Shown here: one piece after another, positions 27,021-36,533 of the stretch | Position numbering within the stretch: the first letter of the stretch is position 1 | Layout: every line of letters starts with the position of its first letter | Assembly: GCA_947379975.1 (NCBI GenBank) | Contig: CANCPF010000002.1 | Coordinates: 1-64,000 of the forward strand | Length of the DNA: 64,000 bases | Direction of reading: 5' to 3' | Origin: Methylophilaceae bacterium | GTDB lineage: Bacteria > Pseudomonadota > Gammaproteobacteria > Burkholderiales > Methylophilaceae | Program-made: the position numbers and the translations under genes | The notes under the pieces: model-generated | Seen by the model: the letters and a program-made list of their open reading frames with translations, nothing else | Databases searched by the model: none | Told to the model about the DNA's origin: nothing

Positions 27021-28040
27021 TTAATGTGGCGTTGCTAATGTCAATTCCAAGTTTTCTAATGCTTCTGGGCTGATTGTTTTAAGCGCTAGTCGCATTTGTT
27101 CAAACTCAATATTATTGCCTTCACTATGTGCCATTAAGGCGAGTGCTTGCAAGCTAGCAGGGTGGTTGTGCTGCAGAGTAAGTGCCCTTTGCAAATGTGC
27201 ATGGGCACTGACTTTTTCGCCGATTAGTTTTTCTGCTATGCCTAAGTAATACCAGGCCTCGACATTGTTAGGTTCTTGTGCTGTCCAGTTTAAGGCGATT
27301 TTATGCATATCTTCGCCATTGTTATTTTGATAAGGCAGCACAATTTGCATGAAAAATGGGCGTAAATTATCGGGCGCATCCCAAAAAGGTAGAGCGTGTG
27401 TGCTATTTAATTGGGAAGGCTGGGTCAGCAGTAGTTCTTTTACCCACTTAACTGGCATATTGTAATAATAGGCGTTACGGCCGGGGCTTTTGAACGTACT
27501 GATGCCGACTAAGCTGCCAGCGTAATTGAATATTGGGCTACCGCTGGCACCGATCGCAAAGGCTGCTTGTGTGCGAATAACTTCGCCATCATCCATTGGG
27601 TACAGTGCTTTAACTGCGCTTAACGCGACATAAGGTGCGGGGGAGTCGCTGGGCATAGAGATGGAAATAATAGCTTGTTCATATTGCAATATGTCTGAAT
27701 CAGCTATTTTCACAGGCTTAAGATCGGCCCACTCGAACTTTAAAATACAGATGTCGTGGCGCCAATCTGCCTGCAATGATACTGGCGTATATTCTACGCC
27801 CCAGCGGCTAATGCCAATGCCACTTGCATTACTCAGCACATGGCAGTTAGTCACTACATGATCTTTAGAAATCGCCACGCCAGTACCAAAGCCATGACCA
27901 CCGGATTTTGTGGCAGTAATGACTTTAACTAAAGAGTCTTTAAGTGTGTATAAAAGCTCATCTGTAGGTTCGGCTAAGGCTTCTGCGTAAGCACCGTTGG
28001 AAATAATGCATAACAGCAGGGCAAGTTTGGCTATTTTCAT
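27021..28040 (-). CDS. Exported trypsin-like serine protease with C-terminal TPR-like repeats
   Basis: A 339-residue secreted protease of the S1C/trypsin-like group. A signal peptide (IAKLALLLCIISNGAYA) is followed by the protease domain to about residue 215. The triad is visible: His67 in VTNCHVL, Asp96 in WRHDICIL and Ser166 in GASGSP. The C-terminal 100 residues have TPR-like helical pairs (WYYLGIAEKLIGEKVSAHAHLQRALTL begins one). There is no PDZ domain, so it is not DegP/DegS. It is likely periplasmic and involved in envelope protein processing or quality control. Confidence 0.85.
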   Translation of the reverse strand: MKIAKLALLLCIISNGAYAEALAEPTDELLYTLKDSLVKVITATKSGGHGFGTGVAISKDHVVTNCHVLSNASGIGISRWGVEYTPVSLQADWRHDICILKFEWADLKPVKIADSDILQYEQAIISISMPSDSPAPYVALSAVKALYPMDDGEVIRTQAAFAIGASGSPIFNYAGSLVGISTFKSPGRNAYYYNMPVKWVKELLLTQPSQLNSTHALPFWDAPDNLRPFFMQIVLPYQNNNGEDMHKIALNWTAQEPNNVEAWYYLGIAEKLIGEKVSAHAHLQRALTLQHNHPASLQALALMAHSEGNNIEFEQMRLALKTISPEALENLELTLATPH

Positions 28041-28220
28041 TGAGTGTAACCATCTAGTTAAATTTTCTATTTAGCTCAGACCTCAATTGATTGTATTTGT
28101 TGCCAAATTTTATTAAGTAACTCTATTAAGCTAACCCTAGCAATTAATCCTTACTAGGGTTTTTAGGTTTTTTTCTCAATATGGGATGATATTAACGTTA
28201 TAACTTTGAAAGTAGTGACA

Positions 28221-30143
28221 TTAAACCTTTTTAGCATCCAATATTTCCCATCTTGCCAGCAAGTTTTCCAGCAAGGTTTCTATGGTGGCTAGTCTTGCTT
28301 GTAAGGTTTTGACTTTATCAGCCTGTGCTTTGTAAATATCATTGTCAGCTAACTGTGTGTTGATATCATTTTGCTCGGCCTCTAGCTGATCAATTTGTGC
28401 TGGAATTTCGTCTAGCTCTTTTTGCTCTTTAAAACTAAGTTTAGTGGTAATTTTAGCGGGTGTTGATGGCGCTTGTTTAGCCTTGTTTGATTGTGCTAAA
28501 TCGGCAATACGCTTGTCTTCAGCGCGGCCTTCTTGTTGGCGTTGTTGCGTAAAGCGCTGCCAGTCATCGTAGCCGCCGCCGAATTCAGTAATCACCCCAT
28601 TGCCTTCAAACGCAATCACTTGCGTGACGGTATTTTCTAAGAAAGCTCTGTCATGGCTGACTAAAAATAGTGTGCCAGCAAATTCTTGCAGCAAGCTTTC
28701 TAATAGTTCCAGCGTGTCAATATCCAAGTCATTGGTTGGCTCATCCAGCACTAATACATTGGCCGGGCGGGCAAATAAGCGCGCTAATAACAAACGGTTA
28801 CGTTCGCCACCAGAAAGTGATTTAACCGGTGAGCGTGAACGCTGTGGCGGAAACAAAAAGTCTTCCAAATAGCTAATCACATGCTTGCGCTCATTACCGA
28901 TTTCTACGAAATCTGAACCCGGACTAATGGTATCGACCAAAGTTGCTTCTTCGTCTAGTTGCTCGCGCATTTGGTCAAAGTAAGCCACGTTGATTTTAGT
29001 GCCGCGTTGAATATCACCGCTATCGGCTTCAATATCGCCTAAAATAAGTTTGAGTAGGGTGGTTTTACCAATACCATTTGGCCCTAACAAACCAATTTTA
29101 TCGCCACGTAAAATACGGGTACTAAAGCCGTTGATCAGCGTTCTATCGCCGTAGGCTTTTACTACGTTTTCTAACTCGGCCACTAATTTACCGCTACGCT
29201 CGCCGCTATCTAAATTAAGTTTAACGCTACCTTGACGTTCGCGACGTGCGGCACGGTCTAAACGTAAAGCTTCAAGTCTGCGTACACGGCCTTCATTGCG
29301 AGTACGACGCGCTTTAATGCCTTGGCGTATCCATACTTCTTCTTGTGCTAAGAATTTATCAAACTTGGCTGCGTGCACTTCTTCTACTGCGGCCAGTTCT
29401 TCTTTTTTAATTTGATATTCTGAGAAATTTCCGACAAAGTCTGTGAGTATGCCGCGGTCTAATTCGGTAATGCGTGTGGCTAATTTATCTAAAAAGCGTC
29501 TGTCATGCGTGATAAATAATACGCTGCCATAAAAGCCTAATAATAAGTCTTCTAGCCATTCAATCGCTTCTAAATCCAAATGGTTGGTTGGCTCGTCTAG
29601 TAATAAAACCTCAGGTTCTGCGACTAATGCACGGCCTAAAGCCACGCGTTTTCGCCAACCGCCAGAAAGTGTAGAAACTAAGGCATCCGCATCTAGCTTT
29701 AGGCGTGTTAAGACGTTTTCAACACGCGATTGTGCAGCCCAGCCATTTTGTGAATCTAGCTCATGTTGCAAAGTCTGCATTTTGGCCATTAGCGCCTCAA
29801 TATCGGCGTCTTGCATGCCCATATCGTGCGTCACTTGGTGGTAATCAATAATGGTTTGTTGTAGCGAACCTAAACCTTCGGCAACCGCTTCAAAAACGGT
29901 ATGTGTGGTGTCTAATTCAGGCTCTTGCGGCACATAAACCACACGCACGTTAGGCGCTCGCCAGACTGTGCCTTCGTCTAATTTAATGGTGCCGGCAATA
30001 GCTTTTAGCAGGCTAGATTTACCCGCGCCATTACGACCAATCAAGCCTACTCGCTCGCCTGCGTCTAATTGGAAAGAGGCGTGGTCCAGTAGGGCGTGAT
30101 GGCCAAAAGCCAAGCTGGCGTTGTCTAAGGTAATAAATGGCAT
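28221..30143 (-). CDS. uup: ABC-F family ATPase Uup
   Basis: A 640-residue soluble protein with two ABC ATPase domains and no membrane part. Walker A motifs are GRNGAGKSS (about residue 36) and GPNGIGKTT (about 352). Signature motifs are LSGGWRKRV and LSGGERNRL, and both Walker B segments end in LDEPTNHLD or LDEPTNDLD. The interdomain linker is arginine-rich (RRTRNEGRVRRLEALR). A C-terminal coiled coil (about 565-635) is the Uup hallmark that binds DNA or ribosomes. ABC-F proteins act on ribosomes; Uup also affects transposon excision and replication stress. It lies 64 bases downstream of rep on the same strand. Confidence 0.95.
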   Translation of the reverse strand: MPFITLDNASLAFGHHALLDHASFQLDAGERVGLIGRNGAGKSSLLKAIAGTIKLDEGTVWRAPNVRVVYVPQEPELDTTHTVFEAVAEGLGSLQQTIIDYHQVTHDMGMQDADIEALMAKMQTLQHELDSQNGWAAQSRVENVLTRLKLDADALVSTLSGGWRKRVALGRALVAEPEVLLLDEPTNHLDLEAIEWLEDLLLGFYGSVLFITHDRRFLDKLATRITELDRGILTDFVGNFSEYQIKKEELAAVEEVHAAKFDKFLAQEEVWIRQGIKARRTRNEGRVRRLEALRLDRAARRERQGSVKLNLDSGERSGKLVAELENVVKAYGDRTLINGFSTRILRGDKIGLLGPNGIGKTTLLKLILGDIEADSGDIQRGTKINVAYFDQMREQLDEEATLVDTISPGSDFVEIGNERKHVISYLEDFLFPPQRSRSPVKSLSGGERNRLLLARLFARPANVLVLDEPTNDLDIDTLELLESLLQEFAGTLFLVSHDRAFLENTVTQVIAFEGNGVITEFGGGYDDWQRFTQQRQQEGRAEDKRIADLAQSNKAKQAPSTPAKITTKLSFKEQKELDEIPAQIDQLEAEQNDINTQLADNDIYKAQADKVKTLQARLATIETLLENLLARWEILDAKKV

Positions 30144-30207
30144 GGTTGTTACTCTCTGTTAATTTTAATTTATTTATTTGGTTTGTTAATTTTTTGTGTT
30201 TAATCGG

Positions 30208-32256
30208 TTATTTAAGCATGGCTGCATTTTTATTGAGCATGGCTTTAATGCTCGCCATTTTTGATTTTCCATAATCTTTACTCACTTCCGCATCTTTATT
30301 AAACGGATTGCCAAAATGTCGTACATCATCTTTTGGTAGCTCTGCAATAAAGCGGCTAGGGTCGCACATTTGCATCTCACCTGCACGTTTACGTTTTTTG
30401 CACCATGAAATATTCAGCGTTTTTTGCGCACGGGTAATACCAACATACATTAAGCGACGTTCTTCTTCAATTTTTGTTGGGTCAAGCAGCCCCAGCTCTA
30501 TGCTTTCACGGTGCGGTAATATGCCTTCTTCGCAACCGATTAAAAACACATGGCCAAATTCCAAGCCTTTTGCCGCGTGTAAGGTAGACAGCTTTACCGC
30601 ATCTGGTTCGGCATCCTCGCGGCCTTCTAACATGCTCATCAGCGAAACCATTTGCGTCAGTTCAAGCAGGTTCTTACCGGCTGATTCATTACCAAATTCG
30701 GTATTCGCTTCGCCTTTTTTGGTCAGCCAACCGATAAAGTCTAGTACATTCGCCCATTTACTTTCAGCGGCACGCGCTTCTTCACCATCATACAAAAAGG
30801 CTTCATATTGTATGGTGTTGAGCAAGTCGTTCAAAACCTCACCAGCTGGGTCGCGCACTGCACGAAATTGCAGCTTGTTAATATATTGGCAAAAATTTAA
30901 TAAATCTTCTAACTGTTTATTGCCAACACCACTTTGGAAGTCTTGTTCAAACGCCGCGGCAAATAATGAAATTTTATGCGCACTGGCAAATTCACCCAGC
31001 CGTTCTAGGGTAGTGTTGCCGATGCCTTTTTTAGGCGTAGTGGCGGCACGTATAAATGCTGGATCGTCATCTTCATTAGCGATTAAGCGTAAATAACTGA
31101 TTAAATCTTTAATCTCAGTTTTATCAAAAAATGATTGGCCGCCGGAGACCGTGTAAGGGATTTTATGATTACGTAAATATTGTTCAAAAATACGCGCTTG
31201 GTGGTTACCGCGATACAAAATTGCGTAATCCAAAAACTTTGTACGGTTCTCAAATTTATGCGCTTGCAGCTTCATAATCACCGATTCAGCTTCAGCTTCT
31301 TCACTTAGCGCTGCCGTTACTTGAATCAAATCGCCCATGCCTAAATCGCTCCACAATTTCTTGTCGAATAACTTAGGATTATTACTAATCACAGAATTGG
31401 CCGCACGCAAAATACGAATCGTTGAACGATAATTTTGCTCGAGTTTAATCACTTTTAGTTTGCTAAAATCTTCGGTGAGTTGATGCAGATTTTTAACATC
31501 CGCACCGCGCCAGCCATAAATCGCTTGGTCATCGTCACCCACTGCGGTAAATTGCCCACGCACACCGGTCAGCATTTTAATTAATTTATATTGGCAAGCG
31601 TTGGTATCTTGGTATTCATCTACCAATAAATACTGCAACTTACGTTGCCATTTATTTAGCGCTACCTCGTGTTGCTCAAATAACTCCACCGGCAACTTGA
31701 TTAAATCATCAAAATCAACCGCCTGGTAGGCTTTAAGTGTTTGCTGGTAAAGCTGATAAACCTTAGCCGCCGCGTGCGTTAGTTCTTCATCAGCTTGCGC
31801 TTTTGCTTGATCTGGGTTGATAAAGGCATTTTTCCAGGCAGAAATTTGTGTTTGCGTTTTGCGCAATAATTGCTTGTCAGTGGTGACTAAAATATCAGCC
31901 ACGATTTTAAAAGTATCGGAAGAATCTAATATTGAGAATTGCGGTTTGTAACCTAGTAGGGCGGCTTCAGCACGCAACATTTGCAAGCCTAATGAGTGAA
32001 ACGTAGCAATGGTCAAACCTTTGATATTTTTGCCCTGCATCAGCTTGCCCACACGCTCTTGCATCTCACGTGCGGCTTTGTTGGTAAAAGTAATCGCCGC
32101 AATCTCTTTGGGCGAATAGCCAGCCTCATCAATCAAATAACTGATTTTTTGGGTAATCACGCGCGTTTTTCCGCTACCGGCGCCTGCCAAAACTAGCAAA
32201 GGACCGTCTAGATATTTAACCGCCTCGCGCTGTGGTTTGTTCAGGGTGTTTAGCAT
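30208..32256 (-). CDS. rep: ATP-dependent DNA helicase Rep
   Basis: A 682-residue superfamily 1A helicase that translocates 3' to 5' and helps replication forks through obstacles. Motif I is AGAGSGKT near residue 25, motif II is LLVDEYQDTN, motif III is GDDDQAIYGWRGA, and motif VI is YVGITRAQK. The length matches E. coli Rep (673) rather than UvrD (720). The start LNKPQREAVKYLDGPLLVLAGAG is also Rep-like. It is transcribed ahead of uup. Confidence 0.95.
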   Translation of the reverse strand: MLNTLNKPQREAVKYLDGPLLVLAGAGSGKTRVITQKISYLIDEAGYSPKEIAAITFTNKAAREMQERVGKLMQGKNIKGLTIATFHSLGLQMLRAEAALLGYKPQFSILDSSDTFKIVADILVTTDKQLLRKTQTQISAWKNAFINPDQAKAQADEELTHAAAKVYQLYQQTLKAYQAVDFDDLIKLPVELFEQHEVALNKWQRKLQYLLVDEYQDTNACQYKLIKMLTGVRGQFTAVGDDDQAIYGWRGADVKNLHQLTEDFSKLKVIKLEQNYRSTIRILRAANSVISNNPKLFDKKLWSDLGMGDLIQVTAALSEEAEAESVIMKLQAHKFENRTKFLDYAILYRGNHQARIFEQYLRNHKIPYTVSGGQSFFDKTEIKDLISYLRLIANEDDDPAFIRAATTPKKGIGNTTLERLGEFASAHKISLFAAAFEQDFQSGVGNKQLEDLLNFCQYINKLQFRAVRDPAGEVLNDLLNTIQYEAFLYDGEEARAAESKWANVLDFIGWLTKKGEANTEFGNESAGKNLLELTQMVSLMSMLEGREDAEPDAVKLSTLHAAKGLEFGHVFLIGCEEGILPHRESIELGLLDPTKIEEERRLMYVGITRAQKTLNISWCKKRKRAGEMQMCDPSRFIAELPKDDVRHFGNPFNKDAEVSKDYGKSKMASIKAMLNKNAAMLK

Positions 32257-32342
32257 GCTTACTTGTATTGATTGGTATCGTTAATAATGGCTGTTGTTGC
32301 GGTAAAACTTAAGCGTCAGATTTTAGCGTTTAAGACCATAAC

Positions 32343-32374
32343 TAGCTATCTAATCTTGTAGCTATCTAATCTTG
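32343..32374. repeat. Perfect 16-bp tandem repeat between rep and the small gene at 32466
   Basis: TAGCTATCTAATCTTG occurs twice head to tail (32343-32358 and 32359-32374). It lies in the 209-base divergent gap between rep and the 94-residue gene. It could be paired binding sites or a recent slippage duplication. Confidence 0.8.
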
Positions 32375-32465
32375 TCTATATAAATGCTATTGATTAAACC
32401 GTGCCATAATCACATTATGAAAAGAATTACTTTTAAGCAGGCAATTATCGAATTAAGGAAACCGC

Positions 32466-32750
32466 ATGAGATCTAGCCCCAGATCCACCAAGGCCAGCGC
32501 AGCCATTGATAGATTAAAGCGTCGGAGTGGTAATGAGCAATATTCAATGACTTTAAGCAGCAATGGCCTATTTAGCTTGGTGCTAGCCTTAGGCTCAGGT
32601 GAATCTGAACGCTTATGCGAGGCTATGATGCTGGATGACTTTGTCGTTTTCGTGAATGGCTATGGTCCGCAAACGCCAAAACGTGTGAGTAAGCTGGAAG
32701 TTGAGTTTAGTAAGCAGTTGGCTAAGGCGAATGCTAAAAAAGAGGTTTGA
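32466..32750 (+). CDS. Small hypothetical protein (94 residues)
   Basis: I do not recognise a family. The N-terminus is basic (MRSSPRSTKASAAIDRLKRR). The middle is mixed hydrophobic (GLFSLVLALGSGESERLCEAMMLDDFVVFVNGYG), and the C-terminus is lysine-rich. A purine-rich AAGGAAA stretch lies about 7 bases before the ATG, which supports translation. It is divergent from rep and convergent with ylqF. Confidence 0.7.
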   Translation: MRSSPRSTKASAAIDRLKRRSGNEQYSMTLSSNGLFSLVLALGSGESERLCEAMMLDDFVVFVNGYGPQTPKRVSKLEVEFSKQLAKANAKKEV

Positions 32751-32790
32751 TTTTTTAAAAAGTACTGGTACAGCAAGCTTTAAAAAATCA
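32748..32790. terminator. Candidate bidirectional terminator between convergent genes
   Basis: TGATTTTTTAAA (32748-32759) pairs with TTTAAAAAATCA (32779-32790) around a 19-base loop. It starts at the stop codon of the 94-residue gene and lies just outside the ylqF stop. The A- and T-rich arms could serve both strands. Confidence 0.5.
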
Positions 32791-32803
32791 GCGCTAATTA
32801 AAC

Positions 32804-33766
32804 TCACTCGTCTAATTTTTCTTCTTCAACAGTATCCGCCTGTGATTCTGCTACTACCGGCAATTCAGCCTGCGTCATCAATAAACGGCTACTCGGCGTT
32901 TCTAAGCTAATTCGACCAATCAATCCACTTCGGTAATCGGTTAAAAATGCCACCGCTGTTTTTTCGGTATCCCACACGCCATCATGGCGTTTGTACGAGC
33001 GGCGTTTAGCAATCGCTTCTAGTAAATCCACACCATCCATTTTACTAACATCTAAAAACGTGCCGTCCAGTTTATGCGTTTCGCTTTTCATTGTGTCGAG
33101 TTTATAGCGCGCGTTGAGTAATGCCGGATAGTTTTTCAGCAAATTGTTGGCTAAAAATAGCGCCACATCTTCATCAATTACCGCGTTGCGGCCAATCGCA
33201 TGACTGGCGGCCAGCATATAGCCGTCAGATTCATACTGAATTTTTGGCCACATCATGCCTGGTGTATCGGTAATGCTCATGGTTTCAGAAATATCAAAGC
33301 GTTGCTGGCTTTTAGTTACAGCGGGTTCATCGCCCACTTTAGCCACGCGGCGATTCAATAAAGCGTTCATCAATGTTGATTTACCCACGTTAGGAATGCC
33401 CATAATCAACATACGTAACGGTTTTAAATGTGTGCCACGGTGTGAGGCTAACGCTAAACATAGTTTAGGAATCTTGTTAGCTTCGCCCGGTTTTTTACAC
33501 GAAAGCGCTACGGCTTTGGTATTAGGCTGGCGATTAAAGTAATTGAGCCAAGCTTGTGTGGCGACAGGGTCAGCTAAGTCAGCTTTATTTAATATTTTAA
33601 GATTTGGTCGTTGGCGAAATAAACGCATTTCATTGATGACGGGATTGTGGCTGGCTTCTGGCACGCGCGCGTCTAGCACTTCAATCACAATGTCCATAAA
33701 TTCCATTGTTTCTTCGGCTTTTTTACGTGCTTGGGTCATATGACCTGGATACCATTGAATTGCCAT
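32804..33766 (-). CDS. ylqF: Ribosome biogenesis GTPase YlqF/RbgA
   Basis: A 320-residue circularly permuted GTPase needed for late assembly of the large ribosomal subunit. The permuted motif order is visible: G4 NKAD (residues 60-63) comes before G1 GIPNVGKS (123-130) and G3 DTPG. The opening IQWYPGHMTQARKKAEE is typical of the family. The C-terminal extension carries the ANTAR-like helical region. Its last 20 residues are acidic (ESQADTVEEEKLDE). It is divergent from the methyltransferase gene at 34062. Confidence 0.95.
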   Translation of the reverse strand: MAIQWYPGHMTQARKKAEETMEFMDIVIEVLDARVPEASHNPVINEMRLFRQRPNLKILNKADLADPVATQAWLNYFNRQPNTKAVALSCKKPGEANKIPKLCLALASHRGTHLKPLRMLIMGIPNVGKSTLMNALLNRRVAKVGDEPAVTKSQQRFDISETMSITDTPGMMWPKIQYESDGYMLAASHAIGRNAVIDEDVALFLANNLLKNYPALLNARYKLDTMKSETHKLDGTFLDVSKMDGVDLLEAIAKRRSYKRHDGVWDTEKTAVAFLTDYRSGLIGRISLETPSSRLLMTQAELPVVAESQADTVEEEKLDE

Positions 33767-33812
33767 TTAATACCTCTAAAAATCAAAATATTGTCGCAAT
33801 ACTTCGTTACTC

Positions 33813-33864
33813 AATGATTTTGTTTGCTCACATATAAAGCTTATGCTTCGCACCCAAAATCATT
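33813..33864. repeat. 10-bp inverted repeat with nested hairpin upstream of ylqF
   Basis: AATGATTTTG (33813-33822) and CAAAATCATT (33855-33864) are perfect inverted arms. Inside, AAGC-TTAT-GCTT (33837-33847) forms a smaller hairpin. It lies in the 295-base gap between the divergent ylqF and the methyltransferase gene. The rest of that gap shows no gene or recognisable RNA. Confidence 0.5.
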
Positions 33865-34061
33865 TCGCGCCTCGTCTTACTTAAACATTTATATTTTTCG
33901 AGGCATTAAACGATGCAACTTAAGCGGGCATTTTAACATTTTGCGCATCAATTCTAATTTTTATCTGCATTTATCCTTTTTGAGCATTATTCGCTGTTAT
34001 AAATGTGCCAGCCTATAAGCAAATCTAGTCGAACATTTTGTTTTTGCCTTAAAATAGCGCC

Positions 34062-34901
34062 ATGACCTCTATTCCAGAAATTCGCCCCAACCAATCTATC
34101 GAGCTTTTAAAAGCGCTACACATACTGACGCGTGACGGCAAACTTAACCAAGATAGTCGCCGTAAGCTCAAGCAGGTTTACCATCTTTACCAATTTATCG
34201 AGCCTTTACTTAACGATGTGATGTTACAAAATCCTAATCCTACGCTGGTCGATCATGGCGCTGGTAAATCCTATTTAGGCTTTATTTTGTATGATCTCTT
34301 TACCAAACAACAGGCCGCTGGCCGAGTAGTTGGTATAGAAACACGGTTAGAATTAGTCGAAAAATCCAAACAATTGGCGGCAGATTTAAACTTTTCGCGC
34401 ATGGATTTCCTGCATTTAAGCGTAGAAGAATCCATTACTTCGGCAGCACTGCCAAACAAGATCGATATTGTGACTGCACTTCATGCGTGCAATACTGCAA
34501 CCGATGATGCGATTCAGTTTGGGCTCAAAAAACAAGCAAAATACATGGTACTTGTGCCTTGTTGCCAAGCCGAAGTGGCAGAAGTCTTGCGCCAACATAA
34601 AAATGAAAGTTTTGCCAAAACGCCTTTAAGTGAGATTTGGCGACACCCTATACATACGCGTGAGTTTGGCAGCCAAATTACCAATGTGTTGCGTTGTTTG
34701 CAATTAGAAGCGGCGGGTTATCAAGTGACCGTCACTGAGTTGGTCGGTTGGGAGCATTCCATGAAAAATGAGCTGATAATTGCTAAATACACTGGGCAAG
34801 CACGTAAAAATACACAAGAAAGATTAGAGTCAATTTTGCACGAGCTTAATTTAGAGTCGCTACACAATCGATTTTGCATAGCTGAGCATTTACCTGGTTG
34901 A
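34062..34901 (+). CDS. Class I SAM-dependent methyltransferase (Methyltransf_32-like)
   Basis: A 279-residue methyltransferase-fold protein. The SAM motif is LVDHGAGKSYLGFIL near residue 62. The acidic strand-2 end is VVGIETRLELV, and later blocks ALHACNTATDDAI and VLVPCCQAE are characteristic of the PF13679-type family related to GstCD proteins. The substrate is unknown. The gene stands alone on the plus strand, divergent from ylqF. It is followed by 250 bases without a gene; that gap holds AT-rich sequence, probably the promoter of the histidine kinase. Confidence 0.85.
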   Translation: MTSIPEIRPNQSIELLKALHILTRDGKLNQDSRRKLKQVYHLYQFIEPLLNDVMLQNPNPTLVDHGAGKSYLGFILYDLFTKQQAAGRVVGIETRLELVEKSKQLAADLNFSRMDFLHLSVEESITSAALPNKIDIVTALHACNTATDDAIQFGLKKQAKYMVLVPCCQAEVAEVLRQHKNESFAKTPLSEIWRHPIHTREFGSQITNVLRCLQLEAAGYQVTVTELVGWEHSMKNELIIAKYTGQARKNTQERLESILHELNLESLHNRFCIAEHLPG

Positions 34902-35153
34902 AATAAACCCAACGACTAAGATGGCGTACTCAATGGCTATGGCTCAGTCTATGTTTCATTCTGTGTCCATGCCATTATTGACTTTTTTATCTCATGATTA
35001 ACACTATATTGAGATTTGATTAATGTTGTTAAACTCTCGCTTTATTCAACGGTCACAGAATTTTGGCCACTGCCTACAAGGCGACTTAATATATAGTTAT
35101 TGCCAATTTAGCGACATATAAATAAAACCATATAAATCAAACCATCATTAACT

Positions 35154-36512
35154 ATGAGCTTAAAATTCCGATTAAATTTATTAATAACGCTGCTGTCTTT
35201 GGCGTTTATCTTGGTGGTTGGCACAATATTGGTCAACGATACGCGCACCTCAATTCGCGAACGTGTAGAAGCTGCAAGTCGCGTTACTGTGCAACTGCTT
35301 GATACGGTGATTATTAGTTCTGCACTCAATCCTGAATATGGCCCCACGCATAAAGTGCTAGAAAACTTCTTGCAATCGCTCGGTTATGTACGTAGCAGTC
35401 AAATTATGCTCTACGATATGCGTGGCAATTTGCTTTACCACTCTCCAGAATCTACCTTTAAAAGCGATGTTCATCCACCGGCATGGTTCGTAAAATTAGT
35501 CGCTCCAAAAGTAGAAACGGTTGAACGTAAAATTCGCTATGGAACACTGGTGGTTTCATCTAGCGCTGCAGGCTCTTTGCGCGAGGCTTGGTCTGGTTTT
35601 AGTCAATTGATGTGGGTTGGTTTGGTATTTTTTGTCATGCTAAATGTCATGGTTTACATTCTTTTACGTTATTCTTTAAGGCCGATTAAACACATTCTTG
35701 CTTCTATTAATCGTATGGAGCAGGGCGATTTAACTACGCGTTTGCCAGAATTTAGTCTTCCCGAATTTGAGCGAATTGGGCATAGCTTAAATCGCATGGC
35801 TGAATCGCTGACAGCTGAGCGTCAGTTAGAAGAAAATCGACAGCTCACACATTTAATTCAACAGCATATTGAAGATGAGCGCAGAAGTTTGGCACGAGAG
35901 CTACATGACGAATTAGGTCAATATGTGACAGCGATTAAAACATTTGCGGTAGGCATCGCTAATAAAACTAAATCGAGTCAAGATAATCCGGGTTTGCCAG
36001 ATATTGAAGCGAATGCACGCGTGATCGTTTCTGCCGCGAATCAAATTTATGACGGTATGCATAATATTGTGCGTAAACTCAGGCCTGGCTCTTTAGATAA
36101 CTTGGGATTGGCGGAAACATTGAAAGATGTGGTCAGTGTTTTTCAAACACAGAACCCTAACATCAGCATTCATTTGCAATTAAAAGGCGATTTGCAAGGT
36201 TTAGGTGAAACTGTCAGTATTAATTTGTATCGAATAGTACAAGAGTCGCTCAATAATGCGCTTAAATATGCAAATGCGACAACGATTGACATTGCTTTAA
36301 GTAAATCCATAGCAGGTGATTTGCAGTTAAATATTAAGGATAATGGCATTGGAATGGATGTTGAAGCGGTTGATCAGACTAAACATTTTGGTTTGCTAGG
36401 GATGCGTGAGCGAGTGCAAGCTTTACACGGTAGTTTTAATGTGAATGCAGCAACTAACCAAGGTACTGCAATTTATATCAATATTCCAAGTCATACCGTG
36501 AATCATATTTAG
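35154..36512 (+). CDS. Sensor histidine kinase, NarX/UhpB type (HisKA_3)
   Basis: A 452-residue inner-membrane kinase. Transmembrane helices at about 6-26 and 148-170 enclose a periplasmic sensor of about 120 residues with no clear ligand motif. A HAMP domain (about 172-225) and a coiled coil lead to the HisKA_3 dimerisation domain. The phosphoacceptor is His251 in ARELHDELGQ. The HATPase_c domain has NNALKYA, DNGIGMD and FGLLGMRERV. It pairs with the NarL-type regulator 95 bases downstream. The MoxYX/MxaYX pair that controls methanol oxidation in some methylotrophs has the same architecture, so that role is possible but unproven. Confidence 0.92.
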   Translation: MSLKFRLNLLITLLSLAFILVVGTILVNDTRTSIRERVEAASRVTVQLLDTVIISSALNPEYGPTHKVLENFLQSLGYVRSSQIMLYDMRGNLLYHSPESTFKSDVHPPAWFVKLVAPKVETVERKIRYGTLVVSSSAAGSLREAWSGFSQLMWVGLVFFVMLNVMVYILLRYSLRPIKHILASINRMEQGDLTTRLPEFSLPEFERIGHSLNRMAESLTAERQLEENRQLTHLIQQHIEDERRSLARELHDELGQYVTAIKTFAVGIANKTKSSQDNPGLPDIEANARVIVSAANQIYDGMHNIVRKLRPGSLDNLGLAETLKDVVSVFQTQNPNISIHLQLKGDLQGLGETVSINLYRIVQESLNNALKYANATTIDIALSKSIAGDLQLNIKDNGIGMDVEAVDQTKHFGLLGMRERVQALHGSFNVNAATNQGTAIYINIPSHTVNHI

Positions 36513-36533
36513 AATTAGTGTTATGAAAATGTC

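Noticed and set aside
34978..35010. Promoter-like TTGACT and TATATT upstream of the histidine kinase
   Set aside because: The spacer is 21 bases, too long for a sigma-70 promoter.
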